A DNA stretch of 64,000 nucleotides from Tropicimonas sediminicola (GTDB lineage Bacteria > Pseudomonadota > Alphaproteobacteria > Rhodobacterales > Rhodobacteraceae): positions 1 to 64,000 of the forward strand of contig NZ_FZOY01000013.1 of the NCBI RefSeq assembly GCF_900188335.1. The letters are read 5' to 3'. Below are positions 18,149-26,548 of this stretch, piece after piece. The notes beneath the pieces are model-generated. The model was not told the origin of the DNA, ran no database searches, and was given only the letters and a program-made list of their open reading frames with translations. Position 1 is the stretch's first letter. Each line of letters begins with the position of its first letter. The position numbers and the translations under genes are program-made.

Positions 18149-20018
18149 GACCAACGACACGCCCGAGCTGGCCGCGATGCGGGAGCGTGCGCGGGCGCTG
18201 GTGGCGGCCGGCGGGCCGGCCGAGGCGATCGCCGCCGGCGCCTTGCCGGCGCAGGAGCGGCTGACGCTATCCGAGGGGCTGGTGCTCGGCCTGCTGCGGC
18301 AGGGGGTCCGGACCTGGTTCGCGATCTTCGGGCATGGCTCGACCGACCTCGGCAACGTGCTGCGGATCTACGAGGAGGAGGCGGCGCTCTCGGTGGTCAA
18401 CTGCCGCAACGAGGTGGAGATGGCCCATGCTGCCACCGCCCATGCCTGGGTCTACGGCGAGACGCCGGCGGTTGTGACCTCCATCGGGCCGGGCGGGCTG
18501 CAGGCGATGGCGGGATCGCTGGCCGCGGCCTCGAACGGGGTCGGCGTCTACCACATCTACGGCGACGAGACGACCTGGGGCGAAGGCTACAACATGCAGC
18601 AGGTGCCCAAGCCCGAGCAGGGCCTGTTCGGCCGGATCGCCGCGCTGATGGGCCATGCCTACACGCTGCACACGCCGGAGGCGCTGCGCGAATGCCTGCG
18701 GCGCGGCACGGCGACGGTGCATCACCCCTACAGGGCGGGGCCGTTCTACATCCTGCTGCCGATCAACACCCAGCCGCAGCAGGCCGAGGTCAACCTCGCC
18801 ACGCTGCCCGGCAGGATGGAGATCCCGCGGCTCGCGCCCGCCGACGCCGGCAGCTTCGAACAGGCGGCCTCGCTGCTGGGGAGCGCCGAGCGCCCGGTGA
18901 TCAAGGCCGGTGGCGGCACCCGCGGCGCAGCCGCGCAGATCTGCCGGCTGGCCGAACACATCGGCGCAGCGGTCGTGCTTTCGCCTGGCTCGACCGGCGT
19001 GCTGCCGGACGCACACCCGCAGAACATGCATGTCGGCGGCTCCAAGGGCTCGATCAGCGGCAATTTCGCGATGGAGGAAGCGGACCTGGTGATCTTCGCG
19101 GGCTCGCGCGGGGTCTGCCAGGCGGATTGCTCCGGCGTCGGTTATCCCAAGGCCCGCGCGGTCATCAACATCAACGGCGATTTCGACGACGTCAGCCATT
19201 ACGCCAACACGGTGACCCTGCCGGGAGACATCGCGGCGGTCGCCGAGCGCCTGATCGCCGCCACGCCAGCGACGGAGCGCAGCGCCTGGCTCTCCGCCTG
19301 TGCCGGGAAGAAGGTCGAGTGGGGCGCGTTCCGGAAGCAACGCCTGTCGGCCCCGCCGATGATGGACGCGGCCTGGGGGCGCGAGGTGCTGACCCAGCCG
19401 GCGGCGATCGGGGTCGTCTCGGCCTTCGCCAAGGCGCAGGGCGCGATCAAGTTCTTCGATGCCGGGGACGTGCAGGCCAATGGCTTCCAGATCGTCGAGG
19501 ACGAGGCGCCCTTCGAGACCTTCACCGAGACCGGCGCCTCCTACATGGGCTATGCCGTGTCGGCGCTGCTCGGCGCGGCCGGGGCGCGGGCGCCGAAATA
19601 CGGGGTCGCCTTCACCGGCGACGGCTCGTTCATGATGAATCCGCAGATCCTGATCGACGCGGTCGAGCATTCGGTCAGGGGCATGATCGCGCTGTTCGAC
19701 AACCGCCGGATGGCGGCGATCACCGGGCTGCAATACGCGCAATACGGCGTCGAGTTCCGCACCAACGACAGCGTCGCGGTGGATTACGTCCAGATGGCGA
19801 GCTCGGTCTCGGGGGTGAAGGCGGTCTACGGCGGGCACAGCGCGGGGGAGCTTCGGGCGGCGCTGGAGACAGCGCATGCCCATGACGGGCTCTCGCTGGT
19901 CCACATCCCCGTCTACAACGGCCGCGATCCGATCTCGGAGATGGGCGCCTATGGCAGCTGGAACGTCGGCAACTGGGTCGACGACGTCCAGTCCCGCTAC
20001 CTGCAGCAGACAATCTGA
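18123..20018 (+). CDS. Thiamine-diphosphate-dependent enzyme, IolD-like
   Basis: A 631-residue ThDP enzyme. The N-terminal PYR domain has the catalytic Glu97 (VVNCRNEVEMAHAATA) preceded by WFAIFGHGSTDLG and followed by VTSIGPGGLQAMAGSLAAAS, all reminiscent of IolD, the trihydroxycyclohexane-1,2-dione hydrolase of inositol catabolism. The central domain follows, and the C-terminal PP domain carries GDGSFMMN and ALFDNRR, the GDG-to-N cofactor motif, near residue 500. IolD normally sits with other iol genes, which are absent here, so this is more likely a paralogue acting on another diketone or alpha-keto intermediate. It overlaps tctA. Confidence 0.75.
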   Translation: MLQSPRQNETNDTPELAAMRERARALVAAGGPAEAIAAGALPAQERLTLSEGLVLGLLRQGVRTWFAIFGHGSTDLGNVLRIYEEEAALSVVNCRNEVEMAHAATAHAWVYGETPAVVTSIGPGGLQAMAGSLAAASNGVGVYHIYGDETTWGEGYNMQQVPKPEQGLFGRIAALMGHAYTLHTPEALRECLRRGTATVHHPYRAGPFYILLPINTQPQQAEVNLATLPGRMEIPRLAPADAGSFEQAASLLGSAERPVIKAGGGTRGAAAQICRLAEHIGAAVVLSPGSTGVLPDAHPQNMHVGGSKGSISGNFAMEEADLVIFAGSRGVCQADCSGVGYPKARAVININGDFDDVSHYANTVTLPGDIAAVAERLIAATPATERSAWLSACAGKKVEWGAFRKQRLSAPPMMDAAWGREVLTQPAAIGVVSAFAKAQGAIKFFDAGDVQANGFQIVEDEAPFETFTETGASYMGYAVSALLGAAGARAPKYGVAFTGDGSFMMNPQILIDAVEHSVRGMIALFDNRRMAAITGLQYAQYGVEFRTNDSVAVDYVQMASSVSGVKAVYGGHSAGELRAALETAHAHDGLSLVHIPVYNGRDPISEMGAYGSWNVGNWVDDVQSRYLQQTI

Positions 20019-20029
20019 AGAGGCTTTTC

Positions 20030-21478
20030 ATGTATCACGATCTCGACCTGTTCATCGCAGGCGATTGGCGGGCGGCGAGCGACGGGGCGACCAAGGCCGT
20101 CCAGGACCCTGCCACCGAGGAACATCTCGGCACCATCGCGACCGCGACCGAAGCCGATATCGACGCGGCCCTCGATGCGGCCAAGGCGGGCTTCGCCGAC
20201 TGGCGGCGTCGGGGCACCTGGGAGCGTGCCGCGATCCTGCGCAAGGCGGCGGACCTGATCCGAGAGCGGCAGGAAGAGATCGCGACGCTGATGTCGCTGG
20301 AGACCGGCAAGCCGATTGCCGAGGCGCGGGGCGAGACCGGCGCCGCAGCGGACCAGTTCGAGTGGTATTCGGAGGAAACCAAGCGCATCTACGGCCAGAT
20401 CATCGAGGCCCGCACCGCCGACAGCCGCATGGCGGTGATCTATCAGCCGGTGGGCGTCGTCGCGGCCTTCTCGGCGTGGAACTTCCCGGCGCTGCTGCCG
20501 GCGCGCAAGCTTGCCGCCGCGTTGGCGGCCGGCTGCTCGATCATCATCAAGCCGGCGGGCGAGGCCCCGGCCTGCTGCGCGGCGCTGGTGCGCGCCTGTC
20601 ACGACGCCGGGGTTCCGGCGGGGGCGGTCAACTTCCTGACCGGCAATTCCGGCATGATCGCCCGGCGCCTGATCGCTTCGCCCATCGTCCGCAAGGTTTC
20701 CTTGACCGGCTCCGTTCCGGTGGGCAAGGAGATCCTGCGCCTCGCGGCCGACGGCGTGAAGAAGGTGTCTATGGAGCTCGGCGGGCATGGCCCGGTGCTG
20801 ATCTTCGACGATGTCGATGCCGAGGCCGCTGCCGAGACCTGTGCGGCGACGAAGTTCCGCAATTGCGGGCAGGTTTGCATCTCGCCTTCGCGCTTCTTCG
20901 TCCACGAAAGCCAGTACGACCGCTTCGCCAACCGCTTCGCCGAGGTCGCGCGCAGCCTGAAACTCGGCCGCGGGCTCGACGATGGCGTGCAGATGGGGCC
21001 GATGGCGAACGCGCGCGGGCTTGCCACGGTACAGGAGCTTGTCGCCGACGCGACCGAGCGCGGTGCCGACCTGCTGGCCGGTGGCGGACGGCCCGACGGC
21101 ATCAACCGCGGGTTCTTCTTCTCGCCGACGGTCCTGGGCAACGTGCCGGACGAGGCGCGCATCATGCAGGAGGAGCCCTTTGGTCCCGTCGCGCCGATCA
21201 CGCCGTTCCGCGATTATGACGAGGTGATCGAGCGCGCCAATGCGCTGCCCTTCGGGCTTGCGGGCTACGTCTTCTCCAACAACCTCGGCGTCGCGACCCG
21301 CGCCTACGAGGACCTGGAATGCGGCATGGTCGGCGTCAACGAAATGCTGCTCGCCACCGCCGAGGCCCCGTTTGGCGGCGTCAAGGAGAGCGGCATGGGG
21401 CGCGAGGGGGGATCGATCGGGATTCTTGACTACCTCGACCCGAAATACGTCAAGATCAAGCTGAACGCCGATAAGTAA
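20030..21478 (+). CDS. NAD(P)-dependent aldehyde dehydrogenase (SSADH/KGSADH type)
   Basis: A 482-residue aldehyde dehydrogenase. The catalytic Cys283 (FRNCGQVCIS) and general-base Glu249 (SMELGGHGP) are 34 residues apart as usual. The nucleotide-binding segment AFSAWNFPALLPARKLAAAL and the SLTGSVPVGKEIL motif are intact. The size and PFGGVKESGMGREGG tail fit succinate-semialdehyde or ketoglutarate-semialdehyde dehydrogenases. In sugar-acid catabolism such enzymes oxidise the terminal semialdehyde. It starts 11 bases after the ThDP gene. Confidence 0.9.
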   Translation: MYHDLDLFIAGDWRAASDGATKAVQDPATEEHLGTIATATEADIDAALDAAKAGFADWRRRGTWERAAILRKAADLIRERQEEIATLMSLETGKPIAEARGETGAAADQFEWYSEETKRIYGQIIEARTADSRMAVIYQPVGVVAAFSAWNFPALLPARKLAAALAAGCSIIIKPAGEAPACCAALVRACHDAGVPAGAVNFLTGNSGMIARRLIASPIVRKVSLTGSVPVGKEILRLAADGVKKVSMELGGHGPVLIFDDVDAEAAAETCAATKFRNCGQVCISPSRFFVHESQYDRFANRFAEVARSLKLGRGLDDGVQMGPMANARGLATVQELVADATERGADLLAGGGRPDGINRGFFFSPTVLGNVPDEARIMQEEPFGPVAPITPFRDYDEVIERANALPFGLAGYVFSNNLGVATRAYEDLECGMVGVNEMLLATAEAPFGGVKESGMGREGGSIGILDYLDPKYVKIKLNADK

Positions 21479-21487
21479 GGGACGAGC

Positions 21488-23206
21488 ATGAGTGACACCA
21501 AAGCCGGCCGGGGCCTCGCCCGCGGCCTCACGAACTACGGCGATCCGGATTTCTCCGTCTACCTGCGCAACTCCTTCGCCGCCTCGATGGGCTATTCCCG
21601 GGAGGTCCTGCAGAAGCCCATCGTCGGCATCGCCAACAGCGCTTCGGGCTTCAACAACTGCCACCGGCATTTTCCCGAACTGATCGATGCGGTGAAGCGC
21701 GGGGTGCTGCTCGGGGGCGGCCTGCCGATCGAGTTCCCGACGATCTCGCTGGGCGAGGTGTTCCTGAACCCGACGAGCCTCAAGTTCCGAAACCTGATGG
21801 CGATGGATACCGAGGAGATGGTCCGCGCCCAGCCGATGGATGCCGTCGTTCTGGTGGGCGGCTGCGACAAGACCGTGCCGGCCCAGCTCATGGGCGCCGC
21901 CTCGGCCGACCTGCCGGCGGTGCAGCTGGTGGCCGGCCCGATGATGACCTCGCGCTACGGCACCGAGCGGCTCGGCGCCTGCACCGATTGCCGCCGCTTC
22001 TGGGGCAAGTACCGTGCCGGCGAGATCAGCACCGAGCAGATCAACGACATCGAGGGCCGGCTGGCGACGACGGCCGGCACCTGCGCAGTGATGGGCACCG
22101 CTTCGACCATGGCCTGCATCGCCGAGACGCTGGGCATGTCGTTGCCCGGCACGGCGGCGATCCCGGCGGTCCATGCCGACCGCCTGCGCGCCGCCGAGGC
22201 CTCGGGCCTGGCCGCCGCCCGGATGATCGATCACCCGATCCGGCCGAGCGAGGTGATAACCGCGAAGTCGGTGGAGAACGCCATCCGCGTGCTGCTGGCC
22301 CTCGGCGGTTCCACCAATGCGATCATCCACCTGACGGCCGTTGCGGGGCGGCTCGGGATCGATATCGGGCTTGAACGTCTGAATGCGCTCTCCGACGAGA
22401 CGCCGGTGCTGGTGAACCTGAAACCGGTGGGCGAGTACTACATGGAAGATTTCTTCTTCGCCGGCGGCGTCGGCGCCGTGTTGCGCGAGCTGAAACCGCT
22501 CCTTCATCTCGACACGATCTCGGTGACGGGCGAGACCCTCGGTGACAGGTTGGAGCAGGATCCCGGATATGTGGACCGCCGTGTGATCGCTTCCGCCGAC
22601 GCGCCCCTGGAGCCGCAGGGCGGGCTGGTCGCGCTCTTCGGCAACCTCGCGCCGCGTGGTGCGATCCTCAAACGCTCCGCCGCCGACAAGACGCTGTTCG
22701 AACACGAGGGCAGGGCGATCGTGTTCTCCTCGCTGGCCGATCTCGCCGCCCGTGTCGACGACCCGGATCTCGATATCACCGCCGACGACATCATGGTGCT
22801 GCAGAACGCGGGCCCGAAGAGCGCCTCCGGCATGCCGGAGGCCGGCTACCTGCCGATCCCAAGGAAGCTCTCGTCCAAGGGCGTGAAGGACATGATCCGG
22901 GTCTCCGACGCCCGCATGTCCGGCACCGCATTCGGCACCATCGTGCTCCACGTCACCCCCGAAGCGGCGGTGGGCGGCACTCTGGCGCTCGTTCGGACCG
23001 GGGATCGCATCCGGCTCTCTGTCAGCGAGAAACGGATCGAACTGCTCGTCGACGACGCGGAACTGGAACGGCGAAAGGCGGAGCGGCAGCCAGAAACCGT
23101 GCCGCTCGACCAGCGCCGCGGCTACGACTGGCTCTACGCCTCCGAGGTTCTGCAGGCCGACGAGGGCTGCGATTTCGGCTTTCTCAAGCCAAGGCCAGAA
23201 GGCTGA
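21488..23206 (+). CDS. IlvD/Edd-family dehydratase, sugar-acid type
   Basis: A 572-residue iron-sulfur dehydratase. The three cluster cysteines are Cys58 (SGFNNCHRHFPEL), Cys126 (VGGCDKTVPAQLMG) and Cys199 (TTAGTCAVMGTASTMA), with the CDKT lysine as Mg ligand. This spacing is almost exactly that of [2Fe-2S] L-arabinonate/xylonate dehydratases rather than [4Fe-4S] IlvD. The active-site segment SDARMSGTAFG is present. It probably dehydrates an aldonic acid to a 2-keto-3-deoxy acid. It is the last gene of the operon, 9 bases after the aldehyde dehydrogenase. Confidence 0.88.
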   Translation: MSDTKAGRGLARGLTNYGDPDFSVYLRNSFAASMGYSREVLQKPIVGIANSASGFNNCHRHFPELIDAVKRGVLLGGGLPIEFPTISLGEVFLNPTSLKFRNLMAMDTEEMVRAQPMDAVVLVGGCDKTVPAQLMGAASADLPAVQLVAGPMMTSRYGTERLGACTDCRRFWGKYRAGEISTEQINDIEGRLATTAGTCAVMGTASTMACIAETLGMSLPGTAAIPAVHADRLRAAEASGLAAARMIDHPIRPSEVITAKSVENAIRVLLALGGSTNAIIHLTAVAGRLGIDIGLERLNALSDETPVLVNLKPVGEYYMEDFFFAGGVGAVLRELKPLLHLDTISVTGETLGDRLEQDPGYVDRRVIASADAPLEPQGGLVALFGNLAPRGAILKRSAADKTLFEHEGRAIVFSSLADLAARVDDPDLDITADDIMVLQNAGPKSASGMPEAGYLPIPRKLSSKGVKDMIRVSDARMSGTAFGTIVLHVTPEAAVGGTLALVRTGDRIRLSVSEKRIELLVDDAELERRKAERQPETVPLDQRRGYDWLYASEVLQADEGCDFGFLKPRPEG

Positions 23207-23802
23207 CGCAGAGCCGCCGCCGCAGACCCGGCAGTTTCGCCCGAACCTCGCCTATCACGGAAAGCGCGACCCGGCGAGAGTCACCGGTGTCTGTGCGCAT
23301 TTCATGATGTGGTCCCGGCGCGGCATCTTCCGCATCTCGACTCCGAGACGGGCACAAGATATCCGCACATTGGCACGGCACCGCCCGAGCAAGCCGAACG
23401 ACACCCGCACCGGACGACCGTTCAAGTCATCGAAGAGCCCTTCCTGCCGGAACGCCAGTTGGTTGTCTGTCAAACGGTTGGGCTAAAGTTCGCTCAGAAC
23501 CGCCCGCGTCACGGCATGCCGAAACAGATACCCGTCGCGCAGACGAACCCTTACGATCGCAGATGCCAATCCTACACGGCTATCCAACACCCTGCATGCG
23601 CCGTTCCTGGCGCCCTACGACTGTCGTTGGAGTCGGCCTGCACATCATCGGGCAGGAAGGAGATAGGGTGCTACAACGCCCCCGTTTGAACGCTGCCAGC
23701 AACAGATCTGTTGCGCCGAGTGCAGAGAAGCGCGGCCAACCGTCAAACGCCACAGAACGGCAACACCAATCGCGTTCGACTAAGCGTTTGAATGCACTCG
23801 AA
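23207..23802. other. Gene-poor junction upstream of the integrated island
   Basis: About 600 bases without a convincing gene. On the minus strand an open stretch ending near 23480 reads RLRDGYLFRHAVTRAVLSEL then stop, which might be the decayed end of a gene, but it could not be assigned to a family. No transposon ends or terminator were recognised. Its right border is the left attachment repeat of the island. Confidence 0.4.
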
Positions 23803-23854
23803 TTTTGGCTCCGGCGGTAGGGATCGAACCTACGACCAATTGATTAACAGTCAA
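23803..23854. repeat. Left attachment site (tRNA-Asn 3' fragment)
   Basis: A 52-base exact copy of 34353-34404. On the minus strand it holds the tRNA-Asn sequence from the anticodon stem-loop (TTGACTGTTAATCAA) through the T arm to CCA. Past 23854 the sequence diverges, so this copy is not a functional tRNA. It lies 150 bases before the integrase start. Confidence 0.9.
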
Positions 23855-24004
23855 GATTTTCGGCACAACGAGACCTCACGATGTAAAACTGTCGCTCGGC
23901 GTAAGTTCAATGTATCTATTGCATTTTTGTGTGAAAGTGGCCATGGTTCCTAACGTGGGGTAACGGTCCTTAACCGGGCAATCTGTTACCCCTGTGTTAC
24001 CCCG

Positions 24005-25276
24005 ATGGACAAATTGACTATGGCAAGAGCGCTCACGACCAAGGCAGTTGAAGCCCTGAAGCCCGACCCCGAGCGGCGCTTCGAAATGCCAGATCCGGCC
24101 TTGTCGGGCCTTTATCTGGTGGTGCAGCCGAGCGGCGCGAAGTCCTGGGCACTACGCTATCGCTATGGCGGGAAGCCCAAGAAGCTGACGCTTGGGAAAT
24201 GGCCTGTCATGGGCGTTGCCGATGCGCGTGCTGCTGCGACGGATGCAATCGACACGCTGGAGCACGGCAAAGACCCGAGCGCAGCCAAGAAGAGGACAAG
24301 GGCCGCACGACTGGAAGCGCAGCTATCGGAACGGGACAAGCTAAAGACGCTGGTGGAGCAATACGCCAAGCGGCATCTTTCGACCCTCAAGACCGGCGCA
24401 ACCGTGAAGCGCGAACTTGAACGCCATGTAGTCAGCCAATGGGGCGACCGGGACATTCACGATCTTGCAAAGCGAGACATAATCGACCTGCTTGACGGGA
24501 TCGCGGATAGTGGGCGCGTCGTGACCGCAAATCGCGTTCGGGCCTACCTCTCGAAGTTCCTTAGCTGGTGCGTGGAAAGGGATATTCTGGACGCATCCCC
24601 GGCGACGGGCGTAAAGCCGATTGCGAAGGAGGCCAGCCGGGATCGCGTGCTGAGCGACGATGAAATTCGCTGGCTCTGGCTAGCCTGCGAAGCAGTGGGG
24701 CAACCTTGGGGGCCGCTCGGCAAAGTGTTGTTGCTGACCGGCCAGCGTTTGGGCGAGGTTGTCGGCATGACCGACAGCGAGATTGACGGAGACCTGTGGC
24801 ACCTTCCTGCGGCAAGGGTGAAGAATGGCAGAGCGCACGACGTGCCACTGTCAGCCGCCGTGTGCGACGTTCTGGCGGGCATTGAACGCATCGACGGGCC
24901 AGCGGGCCTCTACCACACGACGAACGGCACAACGCCACTGAGCGGCTTCCACAAGGGCAGGGGGCACCTTGCCGAACGGATGGCTGAGATTGCCAGTCAG
25001 GAAGCCGGCCAGCCTGTCGAAGTTCCGCATTGGACCTTCCATGATCTGCGCCGCACAGCCGCAACCGGTATGGCCCGGCTCGGCATTCCCGTGCGCGTGA
25101 CGGAGGCAGTTCTAAACCACGTCAGCGGCACCGGTGGCGGCATCGTGGCTGTTTATCAACGCCACGACTATGCCGACGAAAAGCGGGCCGCACTGGACGC
25201 CTGGGCGCGGTCCGTGATGGATCTGGTGGAGGGCAGTGCGGACAACGTGGTGCAAATCGGGAACCTAAGGCAATGA
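24005..25276 (+). CDS. int: Tyrosine-recombinase integrase
   Basis: A 423-residue P4-type integrase. The N-terminal DUF4102-like arm-binding domain (residues about 8-95) shows YLVVQPSGAKSWALRYRYGG and KKLTLGKWPVMGVADARAAA. A core-binding SAM-like domain spans about 115-205. The catalytic domain has Arg248 (LTGQRLGEVVG), Lys in RVKNGRAHDVPLS, His346 and Arg349 (FHDLRRTAATGMA), His372 (VLNHVSG) and nucleophile Tyr384 (VAVYQRHDY). It should integrate and excise the island at the tRNA-Asn gene. It lies at the end opposite the intact tRNA. The stop overlaps the next start (ATGA). Confidence 0.95.
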   Translation: MDKLTMARALTTKAVEALKPDPERRFEMPDPALSGLYLVVQPSGAKSWALRYRYGGKPKKLTLGKWPVMGVADARAAATDAIDTLEHGKDPSAAKKRTRAARLEAQLSERDKLKTLVEQYAKRHLSTLKTGATVKRELERHVVSQWGDRDIHDLAKRDIIDLLDGIADSGRVVTANRVRAYLSKFLSWCVERDILDASPATGVKPIAKEASRDRVLSDDEIRWLWLACEAVGQPWGPLGKVLLLTGQRLGEVVGMTDSEIDGDLWHLPAARVKNGRAHDVPLSAAVCDVLAGIERIDGPAGLYHTTNGTTPLSGFHKGRGHLAERMAEIASQEAGQPVEVPHWTFHDLRRTAATGMARLGIPVRVTEAVLNHVSGTGGGIVAVYQRHDYADEKRAALDAWARSVMDLVEGSADNVVQIGNLRQ

Positions 25277-25935
25277 CCGGTCACAAATACAGCGTTCATC
25301 TGACTATGGCCGAATGGCGGATCGCTACGAGCGAAGAGATCGATATCGAGCAATTTCTCTGGGAATCCGCCGAACCAAATAGCGAGCTGGAACGTCGGGA
25401 GCTGGCGTCGGCGCGAGAGGCGCTCCGGTCTATCGACCTGTTAAAAACCACAGGTCGATACAACGATGAAAGGTCGCGCCTCAAGAAGGCGCTAGACGAA
25501 GATGATGCAGCGGCTGCCGAGGAATTTCGCAAGGCGAACCCAAGCTTGATCCTACGCTCCGAGGGGGTGCCGAGCCGAAGTTCGATAGGCGCGCTTGCGA
25601 ACTTGTTTGCTGGTATGGATAGCCCCGACCGCGACCAACAGGCGCGTTTTCAAGCACATTACGATGCGACTGGCATAGCATCCGAGACGCTTGCGAAGGC
25701 GATGCCGAAGATCGCAGCCCTGGAGCCTGCCAAGAGGAGGCGTGGGCGTTCCAAGGTTTCTCCGCCTTGGCGGAATGTGAATCTGCATCTGGACGCCATA
25801 AGACTTGCGGTGGCCGGCGGTTCTTCTGTGGCGCAGGCGGCAAGACAGGTGGCCGCGCAAGAGGCGTTCATTCGGGCTGATTGGGCCAATGACCTAGCGA
25901 AGCTGTACCGGAAGAAATTGAAGCTTCGGGAATAA
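25273..25935 (+). CDS. Unknown protein with C-terminal HTH-like region
   Basis: A 220-residue protein translationally coupled to the integrase (ATGA). It is acidic and helical in the N-terminal half (ELERRELASAREALRSIDLL). The C-terminal 45 residues read as a helix-turn-helix-like segment followed by a basic helix (LAVAGGSSVAQAARQVAAQE, then KLYRKKLKLRE). No family was recognised. Its position suggests an early regulator or a DNA-binding packaging factor, possibly a replacement for the small terminase, which is otherwise missing from the island. Base composition looks more AT-rich than the host core genes. Confidence 0.6.
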   Translation: MTGHKYSVHLTMAEWRIATSEEIDIEQFLWESAEPNSELERRELASAREALRSIDLLKTTGRYNDERSRLKKALDEDDAAAAEEFRKANPSLILRSEGVPSRSSIGALANLFAGMDSPDRDQQARFQAHYDATGIASETLAKAMPKIAALEPAKRRRGRSKVSPPWRNVNLHLDAIRLAVAGGSSVAQAARQVAAQEAFIRADWANDLAKLYRKKLKLRE

Positions 25936-26021
25936 ATTAAGCCCGATTTTTCCCCCTGCGACATGCGACGGGAAATGTGAATATTGGGAAGCACCTCACG
26001 TTCTAACGAAGGTGCAACCCA

Positions 26022-26210
26022 ATGGAACACAAGCGAATCCCGGCGAAAGATGTGCGCGCCATGTGCGGCGGCGTGTCCGACATGTCGCTCTGGCGCTGGT
26101 TGAATGACCCGACGCTGAATTTCCCGAAGCCAATCTATATCGCCCGTCGCCGCTACTGGCGTGAGGCCGATGTGATCGCGTGGCTCGACGCTCGCGAGGT
26201 GGCGGCGTGA
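26022..26210 (+). CDS. AlpA-family HTH regulator/excisionase
   Basis: A 62-residue AlpA/MerR-like winged HTH: VRAMCGGVSDMSLWRWLNDP, then FPKPIYIARRRYWREADVIA and WLDAREVAA. This matches the AlpA consensus in which the wing arginine-rich segment precedes the W-E-ADV-AW helix. AlpA proteins activate integrase expression in P4-like satellites and PICIs. The stop overlaps the GTG of the following small gene. Confidence 0.88.
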   Translation: MEHKRIPAKDVRAMCGGVSDMSLWRWLNDPTLNFPKPIYIARRRYWREADVIAWLDAREVAA

Positions 26211-26548
26211 GAGATCATCTAGCGGGACAAGAAAACCCCGGTGCGGCGGCAACCGCGACCGGGGCTGAAAACTGTGAAGAAGCTTCTCGACTTCGCCGCC
26301 AATGTACCCCGAAACGGCGCCGAAACGCAATGTCCTTGTACGCCGAACCGGCCCACAAGGCGGCGGCTCGGATGGTCGGATATGCGCTGACCCTCCGCAG
26401 CGATTACGGCAACGCGGCTGCTGCTTTGGTGTTTCGTCACCGGCTCGACGCGGCCGACCGGATGGTGCTGGTTACGGCAATTCTCGACAGCCTGAGCGAC
26501 CAGGAATTCGCCGGCGTGATCCGGCATTTCTTGGAGGGCGCCGCGTGA
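26207..26548 (+). CDS. Small island protein of unknown function
   Basis: Up to 113 residues from the GTG at 26207, which overlaps the AlpA stop (GTGA). A shorter start at ATG 26330 would give 72 residues beginning MSLYAEPAHKAAARMVGYAL. The C-terminal part (ALVFRHRLDAADRMVLVTAI, then FAGVIRHFLEGAA) is helical and looks like an ordinary small phage protein. The stop overlaps the start of the ATPase gene. No function is assigned. Confidence 0.55.
   Translation: MRDHLAGQENPGAAATATGAENCEEASRLRRQCTPKRRRNAMSLYAEPAHKAAARMVGYALTLRSDYGNAAAALVFRHRLDAADRMVLVTAILDSLSDQEFAGVIRHFLEGAA

Noticed and set aside
19997-22951. A 984-codon open frame antisense to the aldehyde dehydrogenase and dehydratase genes
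   Set aside because: The plus strand carries two clear enzymes with catalytic residues; the minus frame has low-complexity composition caused by high GC at third positions.
23803-23854. A second tRNA-Asn gene at the left end of the island
   Set aside because: Only the 3' part from the anticodon loop is present; the D arm and 5' acceptor strand are missing, so it is an attachment-site fragment.
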